From assembly GCA_008638205.1 (NCBI GenBank), contig VTPO01000001.1, positions 62,001-126,000 on the forward strand: a DNA stretch of 64,000 bases. Reading direction: 5' to 3'. Position numbers and translations under genes: made by a program. How positions within the stretch are numbered: the stretch's first letter is position 1; every line of letters starts with the position of its first letter. The stretch is from Pelagibacteraceae bacterium. Its GTDB lineage: Bacteria; Pseudomonadota; Alphaproteobacteria; Pelagibacterales; Pelagibacteraceae. Shown piece by piece: positions 19,030 to 28,722 of the stretch. The notes below the pieces were generated by a model. The model worked only from the letters and a program-made list of their open reading frames with translations, did no database searches and had not been told where the DNA came from.

Positions 19030-20118
19030 ATGTTAAATTATTTTTTTTCTTATCTATCCGTTGACTATAGCTTCCTAAATGTTTTTAAATATATTACATT
19101 TAGAACTGGCGTTGCTATATTTACTTCATTAGGCTTGGTTCTTATTTTGGGTGGACCATTTATTAGTTATCTAAAATCTTCAAATCATTTTGATCAACCC
19201 ATTAGAAATGATGGTCCAATCTCACACATTGTAAAAAAAGCAGGTACACCCACATTTGGAGGTGTTTTAATTATTTTTGCTGCAATATTAAGTTCTGTTC
19301 TATGGGCTGATATAAAAAATATCTATGTTCTTATCTGTCTTTTTTCAATTTTAAGCTTTTCATTAATTGGTTTTTTTGACGATTATCTAAAAATTAAAAA
19401 AGAAAATTCAAAAGGTATTAAGGCAACATACAAATTCTTACTGCAAATCATTTTTAGCTTAATGATTGTTTATTTAATCAACATCTCTACCGCTGAGGAT
19501 ATAAGAGATATATTGCACCTTCCTTTTTACAAAAATTTGGTTTTGGATCTTGGAACTTTTTATATTTTCTTTGGTGTAGTAGTAATAGTAGGCTCTTCTA
19601 ATGCAGTTAATCTGACGGATGGTCTTGATGGACTGGCAACAGTACCTGTGATTCTAGTTTCATTAACCTTTATTCTTATTACCTATCTTGTCGGAAATGT
19701 TATTTTTTCTGATTATTTAAAATTAACATATATAAAAAATACAGCAGAAGTTTGTGTAGTGCTGGGATCAATTGTCGGGGCAAGTTTAGGCTTTTTGTGG
19801 TTCAATGCTCCGCCAGCAAAGATTTTTATGGGTGATACTGGTTCTCTTGCATTAGGTGCTTTTTTGGGAGCAGTTAGTTTAATTTCAAAACATGAGATAG
19901 CATTACTAATAGCTGGAGGACTTTTTGTTTTAGAGGCATCGTCAGTGATAATACAAGTGATATCTTACAAATTGTTTGGAAAGAGAGTTTTTAGAATGGC
20001 ACCTTTGCACCATCACTTTGAAAAAAAAGGCTGGGAGGAATCTACTATAGTTATACGTTTTTGGATTATTTCTGTAATTTTAGTTTTGATAGCCCTATCT
20101 AGTTTAAAACTAAGATAA
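19030..20118 (+). CDS. mraY: Phospho-MurNAc-pentapeptide transferase
   Basis: Integral membrane enzyme that moves phospho-MurNAc-pentapeptide onto undecaprenyl phosphate to give lipid I. The 362-residue protein has about ten membrane helices and the family motifs: GTPTFGGVLII, GFFDDYLKI with the two catalytic aspartates, NLTDGLDGLA, FMGDTGSLALGA, and the APLHHHFEKKGWEE loop. Length equals the usual 360. The stop overlaps the murD ATG by one base. Confidence 0.97.
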   Translation: MLNYFFSYLSVDYSFLNVFKYITFRTGVAIFTSLGLVLILGGPFISYLKSSNHFDQPIRNDGPISHIVKKAGTPTFGGVLIIFAAILSSVLWADIKNIYVLICLFSILSFSLIGFFDDYLKIKKENSKGIKATYKFLLQIIFSLMIVYLINISTAEDIRDILHLPFYKNLVLDLGTFYIFFGVVVIVGSSNAVNLTDGLDGLATVPVILVSLTFILITYLVGNVIFSDYLKLTYIKNTAEVCVVLGSIVGASLGFLWFNAPPAKIFMGDTGSLALGAFLGAVSLISKHEIALLIAGGLFVLEASSVIIQVISYKLFGKRVFRMAPLHHHFEKKGWEESTIVIRFWIISVILVLIALSSLKLR

Positions 20119-21404
20119 TGGTTTCTATTAATAGTTTAAAAAATAAAAAAATACTTGTTTTTGGAATTGGAATTTCTGGCCAAGCCACAGTTAGAAAATT
20201 ACAAAAGAAAGTTAAAGATTTATCCGTGTGGGATGACAATGTAGTTCATCGCAATGAATTAAAAAAAATAACGAATATCAACCTCAATAGCAAATATTTT
20301 AAAGATTCTTTTGATTTTATAGTAATGAGTCCTGGGATTGATATTTACCAGCATTCACGTAGTTCATTTTTTATTAAAAATTATGGTAAAATAATTACAG
20401 ATGTTGACATTTTTATTAACTCAATTGATACGAATAAAAATAAAATTATCGCAATCACAGGAACAAATGGAAAATCAACTTTTTGTAAGCTTCTGCACCA
20501 TGTCATCAAAGGAAAAAATAAAAATACTTTTTTGCTAGGCAATTATGGAAAGCCTGTATTAAGCTACAATCCAAAATCAATTAAGAACATATATATTCTT
20601 GAATTGTCCTCCTATCAAATTGAGTACTCTAAATTTTTAAAATTTCATGCTTGTGCAGTACTAAATATTTCACCAGACCATCTCGAAAGACACAAAACTT
20701 TTTCAAATTATATTAATATTAAATTAAAAATATTTAACCACTTGTTACCTGACGGTAAAGGCTTTGTTAATAAAAATTTCTCTTATAATAACCGAATTCA
20801 ATCAAATAAAAAAGTAAGAAAAATTTCTAATATAAAAATTTCCAATATTCAAAATAAATTTTTATTAAAAGAAAACTTTTTACCTAGTGTAAGTATAGTA
20901 TTTGCAATACTAAAATTTTTAAAAATTTCAAATAAATTAATAATTAAAAGCTTTAACTCTTTTGTCCCGCTACCTCATAGACAAGAACTAATAAAAAAAA
21001 TTAAAAACATTTCTTTTATTAACGATTCCAAGTCAACTAATTTTGATTCTGCAAATTTTTCTTTAAAGCATTACCAAAATATTTATTGGATTGCAGGTGG
21101 ACTCACTAAAAAAAATGATAAAGCAAATATTGATGTTGCTACCAAAAAAAAAATTGTTGGAACATATCTCATTGGAAAAAATATATCCCTATTTAAACAG
21201 AGCCTAAATATGAAAAAAAAATATCTTGTTTGCAAAACACTAGCAGTTGCTATTCGCAGTGCATTCAGAGATGCAAAGAAAAATAATTTTCAAAATAGTA
21301 CTATATTGCTAAGTCCAGCCGCAGCTTCTTTTGATCAATTCAGAAACTTTGAAGTTCGTGGGAATTTATTTAAACAAATAGTAAAAAAAATAAAAAATGT
21401 TTAA
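20118..21404 (+). CDS. murD: UDP-MurNAc-L-alanine:D-glutamate ligase
   Basis: Adds D-glutamate to the growing peptidoglycan precursor. The 428-residue Mur ligase opens with a Rossmann-like VFGIGISGQATVRKL, followed by VMSPGID, the ATP loop ITGTNGKSTFCKLL, LELSSYQIEYSK, LNISPDHLERHKT, PHRQELI and NDSKSTNFDSA, with the terminal SPAAASFDQFRNFEVRG that identifies MurD. Length is slightly below the usual 440-460. It overlaps mraY by one base and ftsW by 8 bp. Confidence 0.95.
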   Translation: MVSINSLKNKKILVFGIGISGQATVRKLQKKVKDLSVWDDNVVHRNELKKITNINLNSKYFKDSFDFIVMSPGIDIYQHSRSSFFIKNYGKIITDVDIFINSIDTNKNKIIAITGTNGKSTFCKLLHHVIKGKNKNTFLLGNYGKPVLSYNPKSIKNIYILELSSYQIEYSKFLKFHACAVLNISPDHLERHKTFSNYINIKLKIFNHLLPDGKGFVNKNFSYNNRIQSNKKVRKISNIKISNIQNKFLLKENFLPSVSIVFAILKFLKISNKLIIKSFNSFVPLPHRQELIKKIKNISFINDSKSTNFDSANFSLKHYQNIYWIAGGLTKKNDKANIDVATKKKIVGTYLIGKNISLFKQSLNMKKKYLVCKTLAVAIRSAFRDAKKNNFQNSTILLSPAAASFDQFRNFEVRGNLFKQIVKKIKNV

Positions 21405-22509
21405 TCGACATGATAGTGGAGTATTAGCGCAATGGTGGAGAAGTATAGACAAGACCTTGTTTTTCCTTGGATTAGTATTGCTTGTAGGAGGTAATCTTTT
21501 TAATTTTCTTTCCACTTCTACAATTGCTTCTGAAAAATTATACGATAGTCGATATTTTTTATTTTATAAGCATGTCTTTTTTTCATTTGTTGGACTTTCT
21601 ATTTTAATTTTTTTTTCTTTTGTTAATAAAGATAAAATAAAATTATATGGAATAGCTGGATTTATTTTTTTTGTTTTTTTATTAATTTTTGTTTATTTTT
21701 TTGGCGTTGAGGTCAAGGGTTCCAAAAGATGGTTGAATTTATTTTTTTTTCGAATTCAACCTGTAGAGTTTGTGAAGCCATTTTTAATATTAGCTCTTTC
21801 ATTAATTTTATCCTCCTCAAAATATTCATTAAATACAAGGTTTTTTTTAACCTTCCCTTTTGTTTTCTTTTTAGTAGCCCTTTTGCTGATTCAGCCTGAT
21901 TATAGTCAAAGTTTATTAATTATAACCATTTGGATAATTTTAGTTTTTACTTCTGGGATTAGTTTTTTATTTATTTCTTCAATTGGTACAATTGTAGCTT
22001 TAGCAATGATTTCAATATTATTTTTTTTTAAAGATAAATTTTTTTATATATTTGATAGGGTTGTAAGTTGGGTAGGTGAAGCAGAAGTGTCTTATCAATC
22101 AGAACAAGCCTTGAATGCGATAATCTCTGGAGGGTTTTTTGGTAGAGGTATAGGAGAGGGGGTCTTAAAAGAAAGTGTGCCGGAAGCGCATACAGATTAT
22201 GTTATGTCAGTTATAGCTGAAGAATATGGAATTATAATTGTTCTATCCATTATTTCTATAACCATGTTTTTGGTTATAAGAATATTTGCAATAGCTAATA
22301 ATTCTTCTAATAATTTTTTCAAAATTTCATTAATTGGAATATCATCTTTGTTGGCGTTGCAATCTTTTATTAATCTAGGAGTTACTATTAATATTCTGCC
22401 ATCAACAGGCATGCCTTTTCCATTTATAAGCTATGGAGGCTCGTCAATTATGGGATCTTCTATTGCATTGGGACTTGCTCTTCTCCTCAGTAAGGATGAG
22501 CAAGTATGA
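21397..22509 (+). CDS. ftsW: Septal peptidoglycan glycosyltransferase FtsW
   Basis: SEDS-family polymerase that works with FtsI at the septum. The 370-residue membrane protein has around ten hydrophobic helices and the SEDS landmarks: KGSKRWLNLFFFRIQPVEFVK, a QPDYSQSLLI segment, the loop GFFGRGIGEGVLKESVPEAHTD with VMSVIAEEYG, and the C-terminal GMPFPFISYGGSS. These separate FtsW/RodA from other membrane families; position inside dcw between murD and murG decides for FtsW. It overlaps murD and murG by a few bases. Confidence 0.95.
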   Translation: MFNRHDSGVLAQWWRSIDKTLFFLGLVLLVGGNLFNFLSTSTIASEKLYDSRYFLFYKHVFFSFVGLSILIFFSFVNKDKIKLYGIAGFIFFVFLLIFVYFFGVEVKGSKRWLNLFFFRIQPVEFVKPFLILALSLILSSSKYSLNTRFFLTFPFVFFLVALLLIQPDYSQSLLIITIWIILVFTSGISFLFISSIGTIVALAMISILFFFKDKFFYIFDRVVSWVGEAEVSYQSEQALNAIISGGFFGRGIGEGVLKESVPEAHTDYVMSVIAEEYGIIIVLSIISITMFLVIRIFAIANNSSNNFFKISLIGISSLLALQSFINLGVTINILPSTGMPFPFISYGGSSIMGSSIALGLALLLSKDEQV

Positions 22510-23579
22510 GTAGGAAAATCATCTTGTCTACCGGTGGAACAGGAGGGCACATTTTCCCAATGATTGCTTTATATGATTATTTAATATCTAAAAATTATGA
22601 TGTAAGTTTTGTAACCGATAAGAGAGGAGAAAAATATTTTACTGATGATACAAAATACAAAATAAAAATTTTTAATATTAACAGTCCTTTTAATCAAAAG
22701 GGTTTATTTAAAATTATTTCTATATTTCAACTATTTGTATCTACTGTTCATTCGTTTTTTTTTTTAATCAAAAGCAAACCCAAAGTAATTATTGGTTCAG
22801 GAGGGTATGCCTCATTTCCAATACTAATGGCAGGTTATATTTTAAAAATCAATATACTTACCTACGAAACAAATACAATTTTAGGTAGGACTAACAAATT
22901 TTTTTACCCTCTTGCTAAAAAATTACTTTTAGGTTTCAATATCCTAAATAATCTTCAGAAGAAATACCAATCAAAAGCGCGTCATGTAGGGCAGCTTATA
23001 AGAACTTCCTTTAATGTAAATGTTATCAAAAAAGAAAAAAATAATTTATTTACAATTTTAATACTTGGCGGAAGCCAGGCAGCAGAATTTTTTGGGGAAG
23101 ATTTTGCAAAATTATTGTCAGAATTAGATAAGGATTTTTTTAAAATAAAAATATTTCATCAGTGTAAAAAAGATCAAATTGATAAATTAAAACTTGCATA
23201 TGGCAATACAGTTAATTTTGAATTGTTTGATTTTAAAGCAAATATAGCTCAATTAATGCTAGAATCTGATATTGCAATTACAAGGTCTGGTTCGTCAGCC
23301 ATCTCCGAGATGGTTTCATTAAATCTTCCATTTATAGCTATACCACTGCCAACTTCTTTAGATAATCACCAGTATTACAATGCTAAATATTTTGAGGAAA
23401 AAGGTTTTTGCTGGGTGCAAGAGCAAAAGTTTTTTAATATTCAGAAATTTCAAAAAATGATTATTGATATTGTAGCTAACGATAGAAAACAGTTAAAAAT
23501 AAAACTTGAGAATATGAAGACAGCCACCAAGGAAAATGTATTAATCAAGTTTGAAAATGAAATTAAAGAATATTTCTAA
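22506..23579 (+). CDS. murG: Lipid II synthase MurG (GlcNAc transferase)
   Basis: Transfers GlcNAc from UDP-GlcNAc to lipid I on the cytoplasmic face of the membrane. The 357-residue GT-B glycosyltransferase starts with the glycine loop STGGTGGHIFPMIAL, has VIGSGGYASFPILMA, the second glycine loop ILGGSQAAEFFGED, and the sugar-nucleotide site ITRSGSSAISEMVSLNLPFI with IPLPTSLDNHQYYNA. Length is typical. It overlaps ftsW by 4 bp and is 2 bp from murC. Confidence 0.95.
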   Translation: MSRKIILSTGGTGGHIFPMIALYDYLISKNYDVSFVTDKRGEKYFTDDTKYKIKIFNINSPFNQKGLFKIISIFQLFVSTVHSFFFLIKSKPKVIIGSGGYASFPILMAGYILKINILTYETNTILGRTNKFFYPLAKKLLLGFNILNNLQKKYQSKARHVGQLIRTSFNVNVIKKEKNNLFTILILGGSQAAEFFGEDFAKLLSELDKDFFKIKIFHQCKKDQIDKLKLAYGNTVNFELFDFKANIAQLMLESDIAITRSGSSAISEMVSLNLPFIAIPLPTSLDNHQYYNAKYFEEKGFCWVQEQKFFNIQKFQKMIIDIVANDRKQLKIKLENMKTATKENVLIKFENEIKEYF

Positions 23580-23581
23580 TT

Positions 23582-24991
23582 ATGGAATTAAGCATTAATA
23601 AAAAAGATAAGATTCATTTAATAGGAATTGGTGGAATTGGTATGAGTGGTATCGCATTAATTTTAAAAAAAATGGGATATGATGTTCAGGGAAGCGATAT
23701 ATCTAAAAAAAGCAAAAGTTTAGATTTTTTAAAAAAAAATAAAATTAAAATATTTAATAATCACAAGTCACAAAATACAAAAAATGCAAAGATAGTTGTC
23801 ATTTCAACTGCTATAAAAAAAAGTAATAGTGAATTTCAAGCAGCTATAAAAAAAAAGTTACTAATTATTCGAAGAGCCGATATGCTTGCGCACATTATTT
23901 CTTTAAAAAAGAACATAGTAATTTCGGGATCACATGGAAAAACAACCATCACTTCTTTGGTATCTACAATTTTAAAAGACGCAAACTTTAAACCAACCAT
24001 AGTAAATGGCGGTATTATTAATTCGCTAAAGACCAATGCAAGATTGGGAAATGGGGATTGGTCCGTTATAGAAGCCGATGAATCAGATGGAAGTTTTTTA
24101 AAGTTTAACAATACGATTGCAGTAGTGAGCAATATAGATCATGAACATATGGATTATTACAAAAATTTTAGTAATCTGACCAAGCAATTCGCTTTGTTTT
24201 TAGACAAGACCCCTCTTTTTGGAAAAAATGTTGTCTGCTTGGATGATCCATCAATTGCAAAATTAATAAAAAAATCAACTAAGCAAAATTTTTTAACTTA
24301 CGGCTTTAATAGTAAAGCAGATTTTATTCCGACAAAATTGGTCTATAAAAATATGAAAATTTATTTTGATTTAAAGGTAAACCTCAAAAAAAAGTTTACT
24401 ATTAAGAATGTTACTTTAAATTTAATGGGGCAGCATAATGTTTTAAATGCAACGGCTGCAATCATAGTTTCTATTACCCTCGGTATTTCTGTTGAAAAAA
24501 TTAAAAAAGCTCTTGAAAATTTTTTAGGTGTTCAAAGAAGACTTACAAAATTATATGAAAAAAAAAATAGAATAATTTTTGATGATTACGCTCATCATCC
24601 AACCGAAATAGCAGCCGTTTTGAATGCCTGCAAAAAAAACTTCAATAAACATAAGATTGTTTCCGTATTCCAACCACATAGATTTTCGAGAGTACAATCT
24701 CTATATGGCGAATTTTCAAATTGTTTTTTAGATTCTGATTTGGTGGTTTTGTGCCCCGTTTATGCCGCTGGAGAAAAAAGCATTAATTTTGACCTTGAGA
24801 AGTTTGGAAAGAAAATTGTTAAAAATTCAAATACAGAAGTTGTTATTGTAAAGGATGAAAAGAACCTTGAGATTTTTTTACAAAAAAACCACTCCAGCAA
24901 AGAAAAAGAAGTTATTATTGCGATGGGTGCAGGAAGCGTCAGTCAATGGATGAGATCTATCTCAAAGAAAATAAAAAATGCAAAAAATTAA
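23582..24991 (+). CDS. murC: UDP-MurNAc:L-alanine ligase
   Basis: Adds the first amino acid to UDP-MurNAc. The 469-residue ligase begins IHLIGIGGIGMSGIALIL, then has VVISTAIK, the ATP loop ISGSHGKTTITSL, EADESDGSFLKF, VVSNIDHEHMDYY, GQHNVLNATAAI and FDDYAHHPTEIAAVL, ending with FQPHRFSRVQSL and VYAAGE. These are the full MurC set and the length is normal. It overlaps murB by 14 bp. Confidence 0.96.
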   Translation: MELSINKKDKIHLIGIGGIGMSGIALILKKMGYDVQGSDISKKSKSLDFLKKNKIKIFNNHKSQNTKNAKIVVISTAIKKSNSEFQAAIKKKLLIIRRADMLAHIISLKKNIVISGSHGKTTITSLVSTILKDANFKPTIVNGGIINSLKTNARLGNGDWSVIEADESDGSFLKFNNTIAVVSNIDHEHMDYYKNFSNLTKQFALFLDKTPLFGKNVVCLDDPSIAKLIKKSTKQNFLTYGFNSKADFIPTKLVYKNMKIYFDLKVNLKKKFTIKNVTLNLMGQHNVLNATAAIIVSITLGISVEKIKKALENFLGVQRRLTKLYEKKNRIIFDDYAHHPTEIAAVLNACKKNFNKHKIVSVFQPHRFSRVQSLYGEFSNCFLDSDLVVLCPVYAAGEKSINFDLEKFGKKIVKNSNTEVVIVKDEKNLEIFLQKNHSSKEKEVIIAMGAGSVSQWMRSISKKIKNAKN

Positions 24992-25877
24992 TAATAATAA
25001 AATAACTGATAAATTAAAAGATCGTATTAAAAATAACTATTCATTAAATAAAAATTCATGGTTTGGAATTGGTGGTTGTGCAAATATATTCTTTCAACCA
25101 AACAACAAAGAAGAGTTAATTTTATTTTTAAAAAATATTAATTTTAAAAATTTTATTATTATAGGCTCTGGGTCAAATATTTTATTCAAAGATTCTGGTT
25201 TTGATGGTGTGGTGATAAAGCTTGGTAAAGAATTCTGCAAAATAAAAGAAATTAATTCACAAATTGTCGCTGGAGCTGGCGCATTAAAGTCAAGAGTTTC
25301 GGAGTTTGCCAAGAATAATGAGTATGCAAATTTTGAATTTTTATCATCAATCCCAGGTACGGTTGGAGGAGGAGTGTCTATGAATGCCGGATGCTTTGGT
25401 AGCAATATGTCAGATATAGTTAGCCAAGTATCTGTCATTGATTTGTCCGGAGAAGAGAAAATAATAACACTTAAGAATATTGGTTTTGATTATCGAAAAA
25501 CTGCATTGCTTAATAGCTATATAATTACAGAAGTTTTATTTAAAAAAACTAAAAAGATTCAATCATCAGTAATTGAAAATAAAATTAATTTGTTAAAAAA
25601 AAAGAAAAATATGAATCAGCCCTATGGAATTAAAACTGGAGGCAGTACTTTTAAGAATCCAATTAGTAGTTCTAAAAAAGCTTGGGAGTTAATCAGGGAA
25701 GCTGGCTGTGATAAGTTCCATTTCGGGAATGCTAAATTTTCATCTCATCATTGTAATTTTATAGATAACAGCAATCTTGCTTTATCTTCTGATATTGAAA
25801 AATTAATTAGCGAAACACAAAAAAAAATAAAAAAAAATTACGGAATCGATTTAGAGCTAGAGATTAAAATTATATGA
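24978..25877 (+). CDS. murB: UDP-N-acetylenolpyruvoylglucosamine reductase
   Basis: FAD/NADPH enzyme that reduces enolpyruvyl-UDP-GlcNAc to UDP-MurNAc. The 299-residue protein has the FAD-binding IIGSGSNILFKDSGFDG, FEFLSSIPGTVGGGVSMNAGC, DYRKTALLNSY, and the C-terminal domain with GGSTFKNP, carrying the likely catalytic serine, followed by SSKKAWELIREAGC and NFIDNSN. The domain pattern is the short, type II MurB usual in alphaproteobacteria. It overlaps murC by 14 bp and ddl by 4 bp. Confidence 0.95.
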   Translation: MQKINNNKITDKLKDRIKNNYSLNKNSWFGIGGCANIFFQPNNKEELILFLKNINFKNFIIIGSGSNILFKDSGFDGVVIKLGKEFCKIKEINSQIVAGAGALKSRVSEFAKNNEYANFEFLSSIPGTVGGGVSMNAGCFGSNMSDIVSQVSVIDLSGEEKIITLKNIGFDYRKTALLNSYIITEVLFKKTKKIQSSVIENKINLLKKKKNMNQPYGIKTGGSTFKNPISSSKKAWELIREAGCDKFHFGNAKFSSHHCNFIDNSNLALSSDIEKLISETQKKIKKNYGIDLELEIKII

Positions 25878-26782
25878 GTAAAAAAAAAATTCTTTTACTT
25901 CTAGGTGGGCCGTCCAAAGAAAGAAAGGTTAGCCTTTCAACTGGAAGGTCAGTATATTTGGCCCTAAGGAAACTAGGGTACGAAGTTATAAAGTTTGACC
26001 CAAAAATTGGATCTAAAAATTTTTCACAATATAACTGTGATCTAGCCTTTAATGCATTGCATGGACAGTTTGGAGAGGATGGAACTATTCAGTCTCTATT
26101 AGAAAGGCAAAAAATTCCTTACACACATTCAGGTGTTAAATCTTCCGCTATAGCAATGGATAAGCTAAAATCTAAAAAGAAATTTATAAATGCTAAAATA
26201 AAAACACCAGAATTTAAGGTGATTAAAAAAATATCAGACCTTAATAATATTATTTCTAAAAAAAAGTTTGTTTTAAAACCTATTAACGAAGGCTCTAGCG
26301 TAGGAGTTGTTATTTGCAAAAATTTAAGCTCACTCAATAAAGTAAAAATTAAAATGTATTTAAAAAAGTATGGCAAGCTACTTCAGGAAGTGTTTATAGA
26401 AGGTAAAGAAGTGCAGGCTGCGGTTATGGGTAGTAAGGCATTGGGGGCTATAGAAATAAAACCTTCCAGAAATTTTTATGATTACAATGCAAAATACAGT
26501 CGTAATGCTAAAACTAAGCATATCATGCCTGCAAATTTAGAAAAAAAAATTTACAATAAAGTTTTGCAAATAGCACTTAGTGCTCATAAGCACCTATCAT
26601 GCAAGGGTGTCACAAGATCTGACTTTAGAGTGACTAGAGATAATGAAATTTACATATTAGAAACTAACACTCAGCCAGGAATGACCCCCTTGTCATTAGT
26701 TCCAGAAATTGCAGAATATTCTGGAATTCCTTTTATAAAGTTAATTAAGTGGATGGTTTTAGATGCTTCAACAAATCGATAA
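25874..26782 (+). CDS. ddl: D-alanine--D-alanine ligase
   Basis: ATP-grasp enzyme joining two D-alanines for MurF. The 302-residue protein begins KILLLLGGPSKERKVSLSTGRSV, has FNALHGQFGEDGTIQSLLE, the ATP-binding VLKPINEGSSVGV, the LQEVFIEGKEVQAAV strand, GVTRSDFRV and the metal-binding ILETNTQPGMTPLSLVPE. All family motifs are present and length is normal. Its end overlaps the start of ftsQ by 20 bp. Confidence 0.95.
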   Translation: MSKKKILLLLGGPSKERKVSLSTGRSVYLALRKLGYEVIKFDPKIGSKNFSQYNCDLAFNALHGQFGEDGTIQSLLERQKIPYTHSGVKSSAIAMDKLKSKKKFINAKIKTPEFKVIKKISDLNNIISKKKFVLKPINEGSSVGVVICKNLSSLNKVKIKMYLKKYGKLLQEVFIEGKEVQAAVMGSKALGAIEIKPSRNFYDYNAKYSRNAKTKHIMPANLEKKIYNKVLQIALSAHKHLSCKGVTRSDFRVTRDNEIYILETNTQPGMTPLSLVPEIAEYSGIPFIKLIKWMVLDASTNR

Positions 26783-27443
26783 AAAATACAAATGGATAGG
26801 AATCTCACTCCTTTTTATAGTGTTAACTACATTTAATTTAGCAAGCTCAAATTTTATTAATATTTTTTTCCCTATAAAAGTTATTGAATACAACAAAACA
26901 TTTTTTTTAATGGAAAGCACAAAGTCCAAGGTAAATAGTTTATTAAAAAATAAAAGTTTACTTTGGATAAATACAAAACAAGCCAAAAATCTATTTAATA
27001 AGAATATTTGGGTTAAAACTGTAATGTTTACTAAAGAGTTTCCCGATACCTTGAAAATATCTATCTTAGAATATTCCGCAATTGCGTATTTCAAAAAAAA
27101 TAAGTTAATTTATTTAATTAATGACAATTTTAAAAGTTCGTTAATTGATGATAATGCAAACCTTGAAAATTTGATTGAAGTTAAAAATATGAAAAATATG
27201 AAAGATTTTAAAACATTTTTTTTAAAAATTACAAATGAAGATGTTTTTTTTTCAAAAATTAAAGTAATCAATTATATTCATGATGGTAGATGGGATGTTA
27301 TTTTAAAAAACGGTCAATTAATTAAGCTGGGTAATTACAATTTAAATAAGCAAGTAAAGTATCTTAATTTTATTCTAAATAATCAGATAGCAAAAATAAT
27401 TGATCTTAGATATGAAGGAAGAGTTATTTTAGCTAATGAATAG
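26763..27443 (+). CDS. ftsQ: Cell division protein FtsQ
   Basis: Bitopic division protein linking early and late divisome components. The 226-residue protein has a short cytoplasmic segment, one membrane helix (about 12-30), a POTRA-like region including SLLKNKSLLWINTKQAKN and NIWVKTVMFTKEFPDTLKISILEYSA, and a FtsQ beta domain ending IIDLRYEGRVILAN. The IDLRYEGRV ending is the recognisable FtsQ hallmark. It is shorter than most FtsQ (about 250-300), with a reduced cytoplasmic tail. It overlaps ddl by 20 bp and ftsA by 8 bp. Confidence 0.9.
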   Translation: MLQQIDKKYKWIGISLLFIVLTTFNLASSNFINIFFPIKVIEYNKTFFLMESTKSKVNSLLKNKSLLWINTKQAKNLFNKNIWVKTVMFTKEFPDTLKISILEYSAIAYFKKNKLIYLINDNFKSSLIDDNANLENLIEVKNMKNMKDFKTFFLKITNEDVFFSKIKVINYIHDGRWDVILKNGQLIKLGNYNLNKQVKYLNFILNNQIAKIIDLRYEGRVILANE

Positions 27444-28653
27444 TAATTTTGAACCTATCGGCGTTCTAGACATTGGTTCCTACCAGTTAAAATTTATAAT
27501 ATTTAAAATACATAATTTTAAATTTGAGATTTTATCAAAATCTATTGCCTTTACTAGAGGAATAAAAAAAGGTTCAATTTCTGATTTAAGTCAGCTTTCA
27601 GAATCGATAAAAAGCATTATAGGCAAAGCCGAAGAGGATATTAAAATAAAAATAAAAAATATTTATGTATGTCCGAGCCCCTCAAATAGTTCTTTTGTAA
27701 ATTTTTGCCAATCAAAAAATATTGGTGGTTATGAAGTGGACCATGAAAAAGATATACAGTTTTTAATCAATAGTGGTGTAGCTCTTTTTAAAGACCAAAA
27801 TAGGAATTGTAATATTTTGCATCTTTTTAATCTTAATTCAAAAATAGATAAAAATGTTGCATGCGAAAATCCCACAGGAATGATTGCAGATACTTTGGAA
27901 AATGAAATGAATATTATTTATTCAAAAACTAATACTATAAAGAATTTTGAGAAAGTCATTTCTAAAACTTACCTAAAATCTGAAAAAATTATCTACGCAC
28001 CATATGCATTAGCCTTATTATCTTATATAGACAACCCGCTTGCAGATATGAGTATGACTATAGATTTTGGACACGAAAAAACATCCGTAAGTATTTTTAG
28101 AAATGATAGTTTTGTATATGCCTCATCAATTCCAGTGGGTTCTTGGCATATTACAAACGATATATCAAAAGCATTAAATCTAAGTTTTGAAATTTCTGAA
28201 AACTTAAAAAAAGATCATAGTTCCTGTTTAATTGTAAATAGTGATAAAATACAAGAATTTGTTGAAACGGAAGAATTTGGATTTAAGTCATATAAAAAAA
28301 TCTCTAATAATATTTTAAATAGAGTTGTGAATGCGAGGGTGGAAGAGATTATTGATTTAATTAATAAAGATTTAATATTTTTAAGATCCAAAAATATAAA
28401 TTTTAATAAAATTTTAATTACGGGTGAAGGATCTAAAATAAATGGATTTCAAACTATTCTTAAGGAAAAATTGCATTGCAAAAGTCTTTCAATTGAAAAA
28501 TTTCAACCTAAAATTAAGAAAGATATCTCAGATAGTTTTGATGTATGTATATCTGTAGTTAATTTGATTATTAACCCATATTCCAAGGAAATTCCTTTTT
28601 TTTCTAAAAAAAAAGAAGGTTTTTTTGAAAAAATATATTCATTTTTAAATTAA
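27436..28653 (+). CDS. ftsA: Cell division protein FtsA
   Basis: Actin-like protein that tethers FtsZ filaments to the membrane. The 405-residue protein starts GVLDIGSYQLKFIIF (phosphate-1 loop), has an inserted 1C domain region, MTIDFGHEKTSVSIF (phosphate-2), the ILITGEGSKINGFQ adenosine motif, and ends in a basic-amphipathic KKEGFFEKIYSFLN that fits the membrane-targeting helix. It is rather divergent but order and motifs agree. Unlike the usual layout, the next gene is lpxC, not ftsZ. Confidence 0.93.
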   Translation: MNSNFEPIGVLDIGSYQLKFIIFKIHNFKFEILSKSIAFTRGIKKGSISDLSQLSESIKSIIGKAEEDIKIKIKNIYVCPSPSNSSFVNFCQSKNIGGYEVDHEKDIQFLINSGVALFKDQNRNCNILHLFNLNSKIDKNVACENPTGMIADTLENEMNIIYSKTNTIKNFEKVISKTYLKSEKIIYAPYALALLSYIDNPLADMSMTIDFGHEKTSVSIFRNDSFVYASSIPVGSWHITNDISKALNLSFEISENLKKDHSSCLIVNSDKIQEFVETEEFGFKSYKKISNNILNRVVNARVEEIIDLINKDLIFLRSKNINFNKILITGEGSKINGFQTILKEKLHCKSLSIEKFQPKIKKDISDSFDVCISVVNLIINPYSKEIPFFSKKKEGFFEKIYSFLN

Positions 28654-28722
28654 CAATCAATAGATTTGAACTGTAACATTTCTTGAATCGATCTTATATT
28701 TTTTTAAACATATTAGTCTTTT